64,000 bases of DNA, taken from Aspergillus flavus (lineage: Eukaryota > Ascomycota > Eurotiomycetes > Eurotiales > Aspergillaceae). Shown here one piece after another: positions 1 through 11,762 of this stretch. The position numbers and the translations under genes were made by a program. The stretch lies in assembly GCF_009017415.1 (NCBI RefSeq), contig NC_092409.1, forward strand, positions 1,612,001-1,676,000. Direction: 5' to 3'. Within the stretch, counting starts at the first letter, position 1. The number at the start of each line of letters is the position of its first letter. The notes under the pieces are model-generated. The model ran no database searches and was not told where the DNA came from. It worked only from the letters and a program-made list of their open reading frames with translations.

Positions 1-194
1 GCTTATCTCGGACCAGTGCAACAATAAGAACATGGCTTGTGTGGTTATAAGAGTATGCCATATCTGGGCGCATGGCCCAAGTTCTTTCCAAACGCTAGAT
101 GGAAGGCAACTTAGAAGCACATCTGATATCATTCACGAAGTAGAATTGTATTCCTCTAGTTCAGACAAACAGGACGCATATTCTATTCTACGAT

Positions 195-1050
195 ATGGGG
201 CGAACACTGACATATCCCAAGCGGTCTTCCAACACTGTCAACCGCTACAAACACCGAGGTAAGGTTTGGATGACTGAAGATCACAGCTAGGGGCCACTCT
301 AAGACTCTTCTAGCCACTTATGACTTGCAAGCAATCCATACCATCATCAATTCGAGCCAGGTACTCCATGTGTCTTTTTCACCGGGGCCCTCCGATCCTT
401 TCCCCGCAATTCTGCCTATGATCGGACAGATGGGTTCGTTCGACTACCCGTCGGCAAGCATTGACGAACCCTTGGACTGCTATCTTCATGGATACGTCAG
501 CTCACGGATTATGAATTTGGCTCGGGACTCTGACGGTGATGGATTGCCCATTTGTATCGCTTCCAGCAGGGTGGATGGGTTGATCCTTTCCTTAACTCCA
601 AATTCACACAGTTATAACTACCGGTCCGCCATATTGCACGGATACGCCAAATTGGTGACTGACGAAGCCGAAAAGCTCTATGCGATGGAATTAATTACCA
701 ACTCAGTACTCTGCGACCGCTGGGAGCATTCTCGGGTGCCACCAGACCGTGCAGAAATGTCATCAACTGTCATTCTCAAGGTCAAAGTCGTCGATGGTAG
801 TGGCAAGATCCGAGACGGTGGTGTCTCGGATGAAAAGAAGGATACAACGAACGATGAGGTCACCAGCCGTGTCTGGACTGGTGTTGTGCCCGTTTGGGAG
901 ACATTTGGAGATCCCGTTCCAAGCCCTGCGAACAAAGTAAAAGAAGTTCCTGACTACATCACTCGGTTTGTCGCAGATAAGAATGATCAAAATCGGCGAT
1001 ATGCACGGGAGGCAGTTCATATTGCACTTCCTGCTGAGGAACAGCATTAG
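195..1050 (+). CDS. PNPOx-like flavin-nucleotide-binding protein
   Basis: Two exons, 195-258 and 314-1050, joined by a 55-nt intron (GTAAGG donor, TCTAG acceptor), give 266 residues. The start at 195 restores the N-terminal motif YPKRSSNTVNRYKHR before the join, which the family has; the downstream frame alone would begin at a TTG. The protein belongs to the pyridoxamine-5'-phosphate-oxidase-related FMN-binding family, whose members are small split-barrel flavin or haem binders. The motif SQVLHVSF followed by LPMIGQMGSFDYPS and the LDCYLHGYVSSRIMN stretch are the family's conserved barrel core. The C-terminal region (VWTGVVPVWETFGDPVPS) is also typical of the fungal branch. The substrate is unknown. 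Confidence is high for the family and gene structure, low for the role. Confidence 0.85.
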
Positions 1051-1796
1051 TTTTGTTGGTTTTATGGCTTTCCTCTCTTGCTTTTATAATCATAGTTATG
1101 CTATAATGAGGTTTCATGGTAGCTAGAAGCTCCGAATCTACTAAAGTACAAACACTTCCTGTTCAAGTGGCATCTGGAAGCTTATCCCGACCAGGCAGGG
1201 CGAGTAGTTTCCAATAAGAATAAGAAGAGGTTTGAAAAAGGTAATATTGATTTAATTCGTTATACGGAGTAGCCCGAAACATAATTGCAGCTGAGGACGA
1301 GTTACAGTAACTTTCATATCCTGTTTAGAGTGTTTATGCTAAGACAAACACAAGTCGAACTATAGTTGCACTACCGCTCTGCAGGATATACAAAGTATTT
1401 CAGACCGCTTTAAAATCCTTAACAAATATCAAGGTCACTTCAAGAATGGAGAACTATTTAATATGCACCTACATACGAATTCCATGAGAACCTATTGGAA
1501 AGGAGGTATAGCCTGCATAAATACAATTTCAAGAAGTCTGGGCTCAAAACGAGCTTACTGTTCAAATGCCACGCACTACCGACAGGGCCAACGTCATAAT
1601 TTAAACATCAACATTGCAATACTGGACTTTCTTTGCCCATCAAACCTGAGTGTCCGTGTACATGTTTCTACCCTTTTTTTAAATAAGAAAAAAATACACC
1701 CCTGAATATATACTAATAACTATATCGACCTACCGTTTCTATTATCTTTCCCATCCATCTTTTGCGGGGTACAACAGTCATTATCAAGACCCCGCT
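1051..1796. other. Intergenic, no gene seen
   Basis: AT-rich spacer between the PNPOx-like gene and the sirtuin. It includes one TACGGAGT element at about 1263. An open frame at 1463-1705 has no recognisable motif and I do not support it as a gene. Confidence 0.6.
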
Positions 1797-2826
1797 ATGG
1801 CTCCGTCAGCCATTCCCGCAGCTGATCTTAGGACATTCTCGGAGTACCTAAAAGGACGTAAACGTATACTCGCACTTCTAGGAGCTGGCATCTCAGCCTC
1901 ATCGGGGCTTCCTACCTTTCGAGGAGCGGGGGGTTTATGGCGAACCTACGATGCGACTGATCTGGCGACGCCCGAAGCATTCGAAGCCAACCCAGACCTT
2001 GTGTGGCAGTTTTATAACTATCGGAGACATATGGCGCTGAAAGCACAGCCGAATCGCGCGCATTATGCGTTAGCAGAGCTCGCTAAAAGAAATAAAAATT
2101 TCATTACCTTGTCGCAAAACGTCGACGGTAAGCCAGACCTTCGCTACACTGCCTATCCTAACTTCGCATTGTCACTAATGAAATAATCTGTCTACAGGTC
2201 TCTCACAACGAGCAGGGCATCCATTATCCCAACTTCACCTTCTCCACGGTTCCCTCTTCACCGTTAAATGCACATCTTTCTACTGCAGTTACTCCCGTGA
2301 GAACGATTTCACTGATCCAATAGTTCCTGCTCTCGCGATACCGAAGAACGTTCCAGAGCCCAAGCCATCGACGGACGATAAGACGGGCGAGGAAGCTTCT
2401 ACGTCTATATACAATGCATTAGGGATACCGGAAGGTGAAGAAATTGATATTTCTGATGACCGAGTTCCGCTAGCTCCGCTGAGCTCTGATGTCCTTCCAC
2501 ATTGCCCAGAGTGCAAAGATGGACTCTTGCGACCAGGGGTGGTATGGTTCGGAGAGAGTTTGCCGTCACAAACCCTCGACATGGTGGATAGCTGGATGAG
2601 GTCTGGTCCGATCGATTTAATACTAGTGATTGGTACAAGCTCCAGGGTGTACCCTGCTGCAGGCTATGTCGATAAGGCTAGGGCGAGAGGCGCTAGGGTT
2701 GCGGTGGTCAATATGGATCGGAATGATGTAGGATCTTCGGGGTTAAAACCAGGTGATTGGTTCTTCCAAGGCGATGCAGGTACCATCGTTCCAGAAATCT
2801 TAAAGGAAATCATTGGGGAGATCTGA
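1797..2826 (+). CDS. Class III (SIRT5-type) NAD-dependent protein deacylase
   Basis: Exons 1797-2127 and 2198-2826, with a 70-nt intron that splits the Gly codon of QNVDG, give 319 residues. The sirtuin core is complete: the NAD-binding loop [15 protein letters not shown] (29-43), QNVDGL (from 107), the catalytic HG (His about 127), two Cys pairs (KCTSFYC and CPEC) for the structural zinc, then [10 protein letters not shown] and [11 protein letters not shown]. The segment FYNYRR contains Tyr73 and Arg76, the Y-x-x-R pair that marks SIRT5-class enzymes preferring negatively charged acyl groups (succinyl, malonyl, glutaryl). An insert between the zinc Cys pairs (about residues 150-220) is longer than in mammals. 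The substrates and the cell compartment cannot be read here; no clear mitochondrial presequence is seen. Confidence 0.92.
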
Positions 2827-3554
2827 TTGGTATTATGGGGATTGTCGGTGTGATCGTCCGCTAAACTAATAGACTCAAATGCTCTAGTGATAACGTAAAT
2901 ATATAAAGCTCGGAGCCACAGTTGTCTACTATAGCACCCTCCCAGGTTGGTTAAACTATAGTAGAAAAAGAGGAATAACCGAATAATAAGTGGTCCTTAA
3001 GATGTAATTACAGCCCTTGAACCTTTCTCGAGAAACTTCATAGGAGATTTACTTGCGTTGTCATCGAATCACACTCGATAAAGAATCAGGCAATGAGGGT
3101 ATACTCAGTTATGGTGGCTGGTTGCCGGGGCAAAGTTCTACCCAAATAAAACTAGCGAGTTTAGCGCTATCGATAAATGTGGCATGTCGGCACTAAACAA
3201 CATTTGCAGCCTCAACATCAACTTCTCTGGCAACCCCACCCCCACTCAGTGAGCCTTGGAAATAATCATAGCTCCTTTGTTATGGCATGGGCGATTTCCT
3301 AAGATCTAATCGCGGTATGTGAATGAAGTCATTCTAATATAAAACCCCACAGTGTGGGGAAACTCCACGATGGCCTGAAGAGTTATGCTAACTATTGTGC
3401 CATCCCTACGATCAGATCTGGAAATGAATGAGGAAACCCAACATCAGTGGAACAGTATACCTTATTGTCTCATCTCATATATTTCGTCATAATACTTTCA
3501 GACTATCTCAGCAGACTACCTACCTAGAGGAAACCCCTCCATCAATTATTCAAG
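2827..3554. other. Intergenic, promoter of Snf2 gene
   Basis: About 730 bases with no open frame of note. It holds the sirtuin 3' region and the upstream region of the Snf2 ATPase. Confidence 0.6.
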
Positions 3555-6500
3555 ATGGCGAAAGAAAGTGAAAACCCGTTGAATCCGATCACCCCAGGGA
3601 AGCCGAAAGATCAACCCCACCGTCACATTTCCAATCAGCCAGAATTTGGGAAACCCTCACCGTTAGGCGGGGGGCGTCCTCAAAACCATCAATCCAATCA
3701 CCCTTTCAACATCCCTAAACAGAACAGGCCTCGACCAGAGCACCATAGACCCCAACAGCAGCAGCGACAAGGTGCACCCTTTCATGGTTACCGGCCTCCT
3801 ACGACACCAGGTGTTGCAGTCTCAACTCCCAGGCGCGCTGAGCCCTTCGACCCTTTTAAGCCCGTTCGTCCGTCGGCCTACAACAATTCCCGGTTTTCTC
3901 GCCCTGTCGATAATGATGTTGTCTCAATCAAACGCCCGGAAAATTTCACCTTTAACACACCACGGGCCCCCAAAACCTTCTTCGCTTCGAAAGCATCCGC
4001 GGTTAAGGTGTCAAACGCATCGAAGAACCTGCGGAACTTTGTCGATTTGACTGGCGAGGGCGGCTTCACGCCCAGCTCCCGATCACGCAATGTTGGTTTC
4101 GGATCGATGGACGTGAACGGTTATGTTGACACAGCTAAGGCAAACGAGAACATCAAAGCTCTTCTAGAGGGAGCCTTTGAAGACGAAGATGAAAAGCAAG
4201 ATTCCAGAGCAAAGAACAAGAAGAAGAAAAAGGATAAGAAGAATAAGGGTAAAAGCAAGAAGGCCGAGAAGCAAAATACCGAGAATAAAGAAAGCTCCGA
4301 AATAGATGATCTAGCCGCTCAATTGCAAGGGGTTACTGTTAATGAGTCCAGCGCGGACGGCAATGATGCGAGCCATGCGGAGACCGAGACTGAGGCCGAT
4401 CGATCGAGCGAGGATACTACCGATCGGGAAGTAGGACAAACAAGCGCTCCCAATGAACACGGTATCACCGGAGAACTTGAATCAGAAAACGAAGATGGTG
4501 AAGAAGTAGAAGACGAGGAGGAGGAGGAGGAGGAAGAAGAAGAAGAAGAAGAAGAAGAAGAAGAAGAAGAAGACGAAGATGATGGCACGGTGGAGGGCTT
4601 GAAAGTTAAGTTACTGCCCCATCAACGAGAGGGAGTGAACTGGATGCGGGACAAGGAAATTGGCAATAGCAAGACCAAGGGTGTACTTCCAAAGGGTGGA
4701 ATCCTCGCAGACGACATGGGTCTTGGGAAGACCGTTCAAGCTATAACCCTGATGCTCACAAACCGGAAACCTGAAGACGGGCGTCGGCGCATCATTGATT
4801 CTGAGGAAGACGATGGTAGTGGCATTGACTCCGAGGGCGATGGAGGCAAAGATGATTCGAAGCTACCTCCCGGATTGAGCAAGTCTACTTTGGTTGTTGC
4901 TCCATTAGCATTAATCAAACAGTGGGAGTCCGAAATCGCTGACAAGGTTGAGGCTTCCCATAGACTTCGCGTATGTGTTTACCATGGGAATACTAGAACA
5001 AAGGCGACAGACAATCTTGAAGATTACGATGTTGTGATTACGACATATGGCACTCTGACATCTGAACACGGTGCCATCGACAAGAAAAACAAGAAATCGG
5101 GCATCTTCTCCGTCTACTGGTACCGAATCATCTTGGATGAAGCCCACACTATTAAGAACCGGAATGCAAAGGCAACCCAATCTGCTTGCGCTTTAGATGC
5201 CGAGTATCGATGGTGCTTGAGCGGAACTCCAATGCAAAATAATCTTGATGAGTTGCAAAGTTTGATCAAGTTCCTCCGGATCAAACCCTATAACGATCTA
5301 GCAGCCTGGAAAGAACAAATCACTAAGCCTCTAGCCAATGGGCGCGGGGCTCTTGCGATCGAGCGTTTGCAAGTCGTTCTGAAGGCTTTCATGAAGCGGC
5401 GCACTAAGGATGTCTTGAAGCTCAATAGCAACCTCAAACCTAACGAAGCAGCTTCCGACGGAGAGCAGAAAAAACCATCTGGCTTCCAAATCGTCAAGCG
5501 AGAGGTGATCAAGGTTTCGGCAGAGTTCACACCGGGTGAGCTGAACTTCTACAAGCGCCTCGAGCAGCGAACCGACAATAGCCTTGAAAAGATGATGGGC
5601 GGCTCCAAACTCGACTACGCTGGTGCATTGGTACTGTTGTTGCGTCTCCGACAGTCCTGTAACCATCCAGACTTGGTGAAAAGTGACCTTGCTAAAGATA
5701 AAGATATTCTCCTGCAGAATGGTACCTCAGGTAGTCAACCTGCAGCCGGGAAACAGGATGATCTGGACAGTATGGCGGATCTCTTTGGGGCTCTCAGTGT
5801 TGTCTCGAAGAAATGCGACATCTGCCAAGCTGAATTAAGCCAGAAAGAGACGAAAGCTGGTGCTAGCAGATGTGGTGAGTGTGAAACAGATCTGAACGTT
5901 AGTTTCACCGGTAATCACAGCGGCAAGAAAAAGCATTATCCAGAGCAAGACGTTGTGGACCTTACGGAATCACCCTCCAACCGGCGATCAGATGCTCAAC
6001 TTGCACGGTCCCGAAGAAATAGAAAGGTAGTTATCGATAGCGACGATGAAGAAGACGATGGCGAGTGGCTCGTCCCCGAAGACCAGCGTACGGTACCAGA
6101 TCTTGGAAAGGCTGGAGGGTCGGATGATGAAGATGCGGAAGGAGGTGGCGATTGGCTCGGCTCAGAAGACTCTGAGACTGACTCGGACGATGAAGGCGGT
6201 CCTGAGTCGCCAACACGCAACCGTATGGGTTCCAGAAAACAGGTTAATGAATCGGATGAAGACGACATCTATCTTAATCCTGGCGATGAAGACAATCAGG
6301 TGCTTCCTTCAACAAAAATCCGACACCTGATGAAAATTCTCAGGCGAGAGTCTTCAGACTACAAATTCATTGTATTCTCGGTCTTTACGTCAATGCTGGA
6401 CAAGATTGAACCGTTCCTTCAGCGCGCGGGCATTGGGTTTGCACGTTATGATGGTGGCATGCGAAACGACCTCCGAGAGGCCAGCCTGAACAAATTGAGG

Positions 6501-7099
6501 AACAATAGTGGGACAAGAGTCTTACTTTGCAGTTTGCGAGCTGGTGCGCTGGGACTGAACCTTACCGCGGCCAGTCGGGTGGTTATCTTGGAGCCGTTCT
6601 GGAATCCTGTATGTTCTTCACCTAATGCTAATAGCCTTATGCCTGCTGTTGTGACTGACTCTGATTTATTTAGTTCGTTGAGGAGCAAGCTATTGATCGT
6701 GTCCATCGTCTAAACCAAACTGTCGATGTCAAAATCTATAAACTTATCATAAAGGATACTGTTGAAGAGAGAATCATTGACCTTCAGGAGCGCAAGCGCG
6801 AGCTTGCTAATGTCACCATTGAGGGCAAGACTGCTGCGGCCAAGCTTACCATGAACGACATGATGGCCCTCTTCGGTCGGGATGCGGAATCACGCTTCAC
6901 AGGGGAACGTGGCAACATCGACCTTACACAATCCACACGGTTGTTGAGCGCTGCCGATGAAAACAACTATTCTAATTCCCAGTCTTCTGACAAACCGAAG
7001 ACACAGGCATCACACTCCAGCTCACGCGATCGAAACCGGCAGCCGGAGAAACGGGGAGGGCGCAGAGGTGAAGATTCGGTCTTTGGAAGACGGTGGTAA
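3555..7099 (+). CDS. Snf2-family ATPase/helicase (Rad5/Rad16-like subgroup)
   Basis: Exons 3555-6608 and 6674-7099, with a 65-nt intron after EPFWNP, give 1159 residues. The N-terminal third is disordered and Pro/Asn/Gln-rich, followed by a Lys-rich segment and an uninterrupted Glu tract (about 321-345). The ATPase core follows: GGILADDMGLGKTVQ (about 381-396, Walker A), DEAHTIKN (about 528, Walker B), LSGTPMQNN (motif III). An acidic insert with two Cys pairs (KKCDIC, RCGEC, about 753-776) sits between the lobes where Rad5/Rad16/ULS1 relatives carry a RING; here it is degenerate. The second lobe ends with GLNLTAASRVVILEPFWNP and VHRLNQ. The family remodels DNA-protein complexes or removes modified proteins. 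The exact ortholog (ULS1/Rrp-like, or TTF2-like) is not resolved. Confidence 0.9.
4510..4580 (+). repeat. GAA/GAG triplet tract (poly-Glu)
   Basis: A run of GAG and GAA codons inside the Snf2 gene, encoding about two dozen consecutive acidic residues. It makes a spurious poly-Ser frame on the opposite strand. Confidence 0.9.
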
Positions 7100-7678
7100 A
7101 TGGACAGGTAGCGTTTTTATGGCTTCAGGCGCGGGACAAGGTGCGTCAGACAGACAAGGCAATTTCACGGTGGGGAGCAATTGGATAGGGTAGTTGGGTC
7201 TGACCAATTTTAAGTCTTGCTATAAGATATCGGGATTTTATTAGGGCTTGTCTTGGCGTCCAAGGGATTTAGACGTGCTTTCTGGAAATATACCTACTTT
7301 GATGGACATTTTTATTATCCGTACAGCCAGTCTCCGAAGAACTTTTGAGCGATTGTTGTCCCGAGTTTTGGCCTTAACACTTTCGAACCAAGTCGGCGAA
7401 TTGAAAACCGATGCAATATTAGCAGGCTGAACAATAACTGAAACCAAGTATGGACATTGGCATTGATACACGACCTGAAGAATAAGAAGAAGGAAAAGCA
7501 AGTGTTCAAAATTCTCCGGATGGTCTCGTTAGTTTTTGGAATGAAGTATCATACCCACTTACACCAGCAGACTGATGTGAATTGGAGGTACACGCTGGGT
7601 CTACAAAGACCATGTCAGCCCCAGTCGTTCGACAGGCACTCCGAACCACACATTGCTCTGTGGAATGGTCCAAGCATC
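7100..7678. other. Intergenic
   Basis: Snf2 3' region and the upstream part of the amine-oxidase pseudogene. No separate gene seen. Confidence 0.55.
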
Positions 7679-8915
7679 ATGCGCATCATCGCTCAAGCGT
7701 TTGCATCAATCGCCGCCATGTGCCTGGTTGGTACAGTAGCACGTGTTACTCAGTCCGATTCAGAACACGACCCCTTCTCATTCGACCAACTTGGTATCCT
7801 CGGGCGTGATGTGGCCATCATAGGATGTGGATCAGCAGGCACATATGCCGCTATCCGCCTGCAACGATTGGGCAAGAGTTTCGTTGTCACTGAGAAACAG
7901 GATAAACTTAGAGGTCATTCAAATACTTACTCTTACACTGCTACCGGAATTCCAGTGCCATACAGTGTGATGAGCTTTCTCAACAAAGACGTGGTGACGG
8001 ACTATTTCTCCCACCTCAGGATCTCCCTGGTAAACAAGACCACCGTTACGAACCAGTCCGAGAATGTCGATTTCGCGACCGGAGAACCCATCGCCATAAA
8101 ACCAATCACTATCCCGAGCGATGACCCGGAAGTGAGAATTGCAATAGAGAACTATAAGGCGCAGTTAGCTAGACATGTTAAAAATGTTCTCTCTTGACGT
8201 CATCTATGGAATACAACATTTCTTAACTTTCCATCGCATGACAACAGCGTATTATACAGAGCCGCAGAGAAAAAATTGGGTCGTGACGTGCTTTACAAGA
8301 GCAGGGTCATCCGCGCTATGCGCAGACTCAGCGAGATGGACAATTCCAGTTATATCTTGGCTCAAACCCCGTCGGAACAGAAGCCGATCCACGCAAAGGA
8401 ATTCCTCAATAGCTTTTCCACAGACGATCGAGAATCTTATGCCACTTAGCCTTGATAGACAAGAAAGGGAAACCCTCATATGGTTTACTGGCACATATTA
8501 GTATTCAAGTGTCATAAAAAATGTATATCATAATGCGCAATCTATTGGGAATCGTGCATACGTCACGCTATATAACCTTCCCATCCTTCCAGGTGTGTAT
8601 AGCTTAGTCAAGACTAGTGTGCCGGTCCTGAATTGGCAGTTCCACCTTCATGCGCAACGAAGAAGTGAAGAAGGACATCGTGGACAGTGTCTTACTAATT
8701 CGGCACCCCAATGTCACCGTGACAGAGCCAGAAATTGTTGCATTGAGATCACCTTCTCCATACGAGCTTTCAGGGCAAAGGATGGATTCTATAGAAAGCT
8801 GGATGCGCTTCAGGGACATCGCGGGACTGATTATACCGGGGCGGCTTTGACCGCACACGAGAGTCATCTCATTTGGGGTTTTTCTGAGAAGCTGTTGTTG
8901 AAGCATTTTGTTTAA
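7679..8915 (+). pseudogene. Decayed FAD-dependent amine oxidase (beta-cyclopiazonate dehydrogenase-like family)
   Basis: The first block starts at the ATG at 7679 and encodes a signal-like leader, then a Rossmann FAD motif (AIIGCGSAGTYAAIRL) and an N-terminal oxidase region with GHSNTY. It ends at a TGA at 8195-8197. Recognisable family blocks then continue in shifting frames: about 8255-8450 (AAEKKLGRDVLY), 8570-8655 (YNLPILPGVYSLV), 8650-8770 (EEVKKDIVDSV, TVTEPEIVA) and 8774-8915 (DGFYRKLDALQGHR, TGAALTAHESHLIW, then a stop). At least three frame changes and internal stops separate the blocks, with no splice signals that would reconcile them. Fungal relatives act in secondary metabolism or amine oxidation. 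The call of a dead gene is firm; the original substrate is unknown. Confidence 0.8.
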
Positions 8916-11642
8916 ATGGGAAATGTATGATGTGGTCTATTGTCATGATTGATCTGTCGATCTGAACACTCAAACCGCGCTGGTGTATCGGAGTGTTTGC
9001 TCATGGAGCGGTCTAGTACTTACATGTGACTTAGAACAATTGCCGGGCCACGTACTCTCCGTCCTCGCTTTGGTTCTTAGCGTTGGAAAGGATCTCATCG
9101 TTGTACACTCAGAAGTGACTACTTCGCATATACCACAGCCAAATCATGTAGGAGATATATCACATACCTAGTATTTCCAACTCAAAACTAAACCTAGAGC
9201 CAAAGTCACCAATCTTTACTGGTCAATGATCGACCATGATGCAGAGTCCAAGTTTAAGGCTAGAGGGTTTGAACTAAATTAACTTGCAGAGTAAATTCAG
9301 GTTTGATAGGTCTCATTTTCTTTTCTGGGGAGAGTTTGGTTTGTTTGGTTTGGTTGTGGGATTTATTTAGTCCGGCATTCAGGGTTCCTTTTCCGAAGGC
9401 AAAGGGGAGAAAAAAAGCAAAAAGACGACAAACGAGAAGATTGGGGCTGAAATCAAGGACACGCCTCGCAAACTAGCGATAGGAGAGTAGATTGTAATGT
9501 CGGTTAGTCAGATGTCTGAGGTGTGCAATCCAGCTTGGGCGGCCAGACCAGATCTGAAATGTTCAATCGGCGTCGAAACCCCCTTACAGGGTTACTGCAG
9601 GCGAGATGCATGCATGGAACCGAATTCTAGAAAGCCAGGAAGATCCGACTAGAATAGGAAGAACTACCTATTAGAATCAGACAAGAATGCAAATCTTACG
9701 TTGTACAAGTCACCGCTTCTTTTATTTTTTTTTATTTTTTTTATTTTTTATTTTTATTTTTATTTTTTTTTACTTCTTCTACATATCTTTCCCCAGCGGC
9801 TGAGAATCAGGAGGCTTATGAGACGTCAGAAATGTAACACGAATCCCATGTCCATGAGCTTCCACTCTGACTACTCCGTATGCATATCAATGCATAAAGC
9901 TAGTGGATTTAAATATAGAGTCCCCCCCAAAGCGCCCCCTCTCCGTAAGTTACTAAGCCCGAAAGGAAGGATTTTAAATTGCGATTCACCAGATGACACT
10001 GAAATGATCAGCATCAAACCCTCTCGCGCTTTTCTCAAACCCGTCGTCAATCGGGACTGGAGACATCTGGAGAGCCAAGACGCTTCGCGTCGGAGAAGCA
10101 GCCTTATTTGTCTGGTCCCCTGCGTCTGTGGGCGTCACGAAGGTGGTTAGTCTTGTCTGCCAAATTAGATAAAATAGGATCTGCACCGTTGGCGAGACGA
10201 AACTGGATGAGGAGCGAATGGCGGATCCACCACCATCGATGGGCTAAAGAGCTAAGGTGCTTTGGTGGTGGGGATTGTCGGGCCCCGCTCCAATCCCAGA
10301 GCGGATCCTTGGAGCTATGCGTTCCTTCTATTATTATTTTCATTAATTAATCATAATATTATTACCTTGTGACAATCTTCTGGTGGTGTTAGGTTTCTTT
10401 TCCCTTAATTTCTGTGTAGGGGTCATCGATGGCCTGGGGACGCGGGATTGGGGAAGGAAGGATTAGGGCACGGTATTATGTCTATCCATGGTTTGTTAAG
10501 GTTTCTTTCTATCTATATGTGACCATCTTCAAAATTAAAATAAATATAAATATAAATTAATATACATCGCGGATTTTCATCTATTCGTCATCTCTCTCTC
10601 TCGGTAACTGTTGGCCGAGTACGTATCGTAGTCACTTGTGTCTATTGACCAGTACGAGTATAAAGAAAGAAATGAAGAAGGGTAGCGAGCCAGGATCTCG
10701 TGGAACTCAGTAAATCAGTATTAATGATCTGCAAGATATGTTTTAGTGACCAACAGGGATATCTCACCTCCATTACGGCCGGCATTACCCCAGCCTGGTC
10801 CAATGGAAAAATCGCCGTGGGGAGTTGAGAGTACTTTGTCCTACGACGGTAGGCTTTCGGGGAACAGATTCCTGTGAACGGAGACAAAGAGCAATCATGT
10901 TCGACTATACTCCTTCTGGTGGACTCGGGAGAGAAGCGCTCAATTCCCAATGGACACGCAAGACTGCCCTTATGCAGTCCATCAAAAACGTGGCGGCCAC
11001 GAGACAAAGCCACGCCTGGGATATAGTATTGGGTAGATGTTTGTTTCCCCAAGAGTCCTTGGGACTGGTTGTCAACGTGCTCGGCCATGTCGGATTTTGA
11101 GAGAGGATGTTAAGTAACAAGTTGACAGGTCAGTCCTGGCTGGTCGGGAAATGTTGTAGGTGTGTTGGGATGGTGGGCAAGGAATCTTTCTCTTGGGGAG
11201 AACAGATAACACTCTGCATATTGGCCGATGATCAGGACGCCTAGGAATATATTCATCTTGTTCTAGAAGGCACGGAGAATTAACGAAGCGACGAGAGAAA
11301 TTAATTATATACTTTGTGATCAAGTATAACAAATATTGCTGGAGAGATGGTTACTCAATGGTCAGGTGAGCCATTCCAAATCACCGCAAGAGCAACGGTG
11401 CTTCAGATGCTCTACTCTGTACTTGCTCTTAACGAGGTGGTACCGAGATCGATCCTGGCTTGCATCTCTGTACAACCAGATACCAAGACATACTTCGTTT
11501 GTCTAGCGAAGCGAAGGGAGTATGTACAGCAGTAACTCTCTGCCATGGACAGGATCAGTTAGTACTACTACTAAACAGTACGTATAGAGCTAGCTACCTA
11601 TCTGAAAGGCGATCCTATTGGAGTTCCCCCTCCATGTATTAG
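8916..11642. other. Long intergenic gap with low-complexity tracts
   Basis: About 2.7 kb with no supportable gene. It contains a T-rich tract at 9718-9772 and an inverted TACGGAGTA element near 9872. Open frames at 9701-10150 and 10642-11088 lack motifs and codon character. Confidence 0.5.
9718..9772 (+). repeat. T-rich low-complexity tract
   Basis: Runs of T broken by single A residues (TTTTATTTTT pattern). Confidence 0.9.
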
Positions 11643-11762
11643 TTAGTTCGTCATCTTGTCCTCCTTCACCATCTCCACCAGCACATCCATTTTCTCCTTC
11701 GACGGCGTGTTTCCCTCGTGGGCCCATGCGGCACTTCTCCTGGACGTCTGGCTGGCCATCAT
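11643..11762 (-). CDS. Possible short coding exon or micro-ORF (39 aa)
   Basis: On the minus strand an ATG-ATG start at 11762 opens 39 codons ending in TAA at 11643. The reading is protein-like (SRRSAAWAHEGNTPSKEKM, then an acidic/basic helix ending VEMVKEDKMTN). It stands out from the low-complexity surroundings, and the frame stays open several codons upstream. It could be a small gene, the last exon of a gene, or chance. I do not recognise a family. Confidence 0.3.
   Translation of the reverse strand: MMASQTSRRSAAWAHEGNTPSKEKMDVLVEMVKEDKMTN

Noticed and set aside
4319..4588. Poly-Ser frame on the minus strand
   Set aside because: Mirror of the GAA/GAG Glu tract in the Snf2 gene.
10642..11088. 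148-codon minus-strand frame
   Set aside because: No recognisable motif; codon use resembles spacer.
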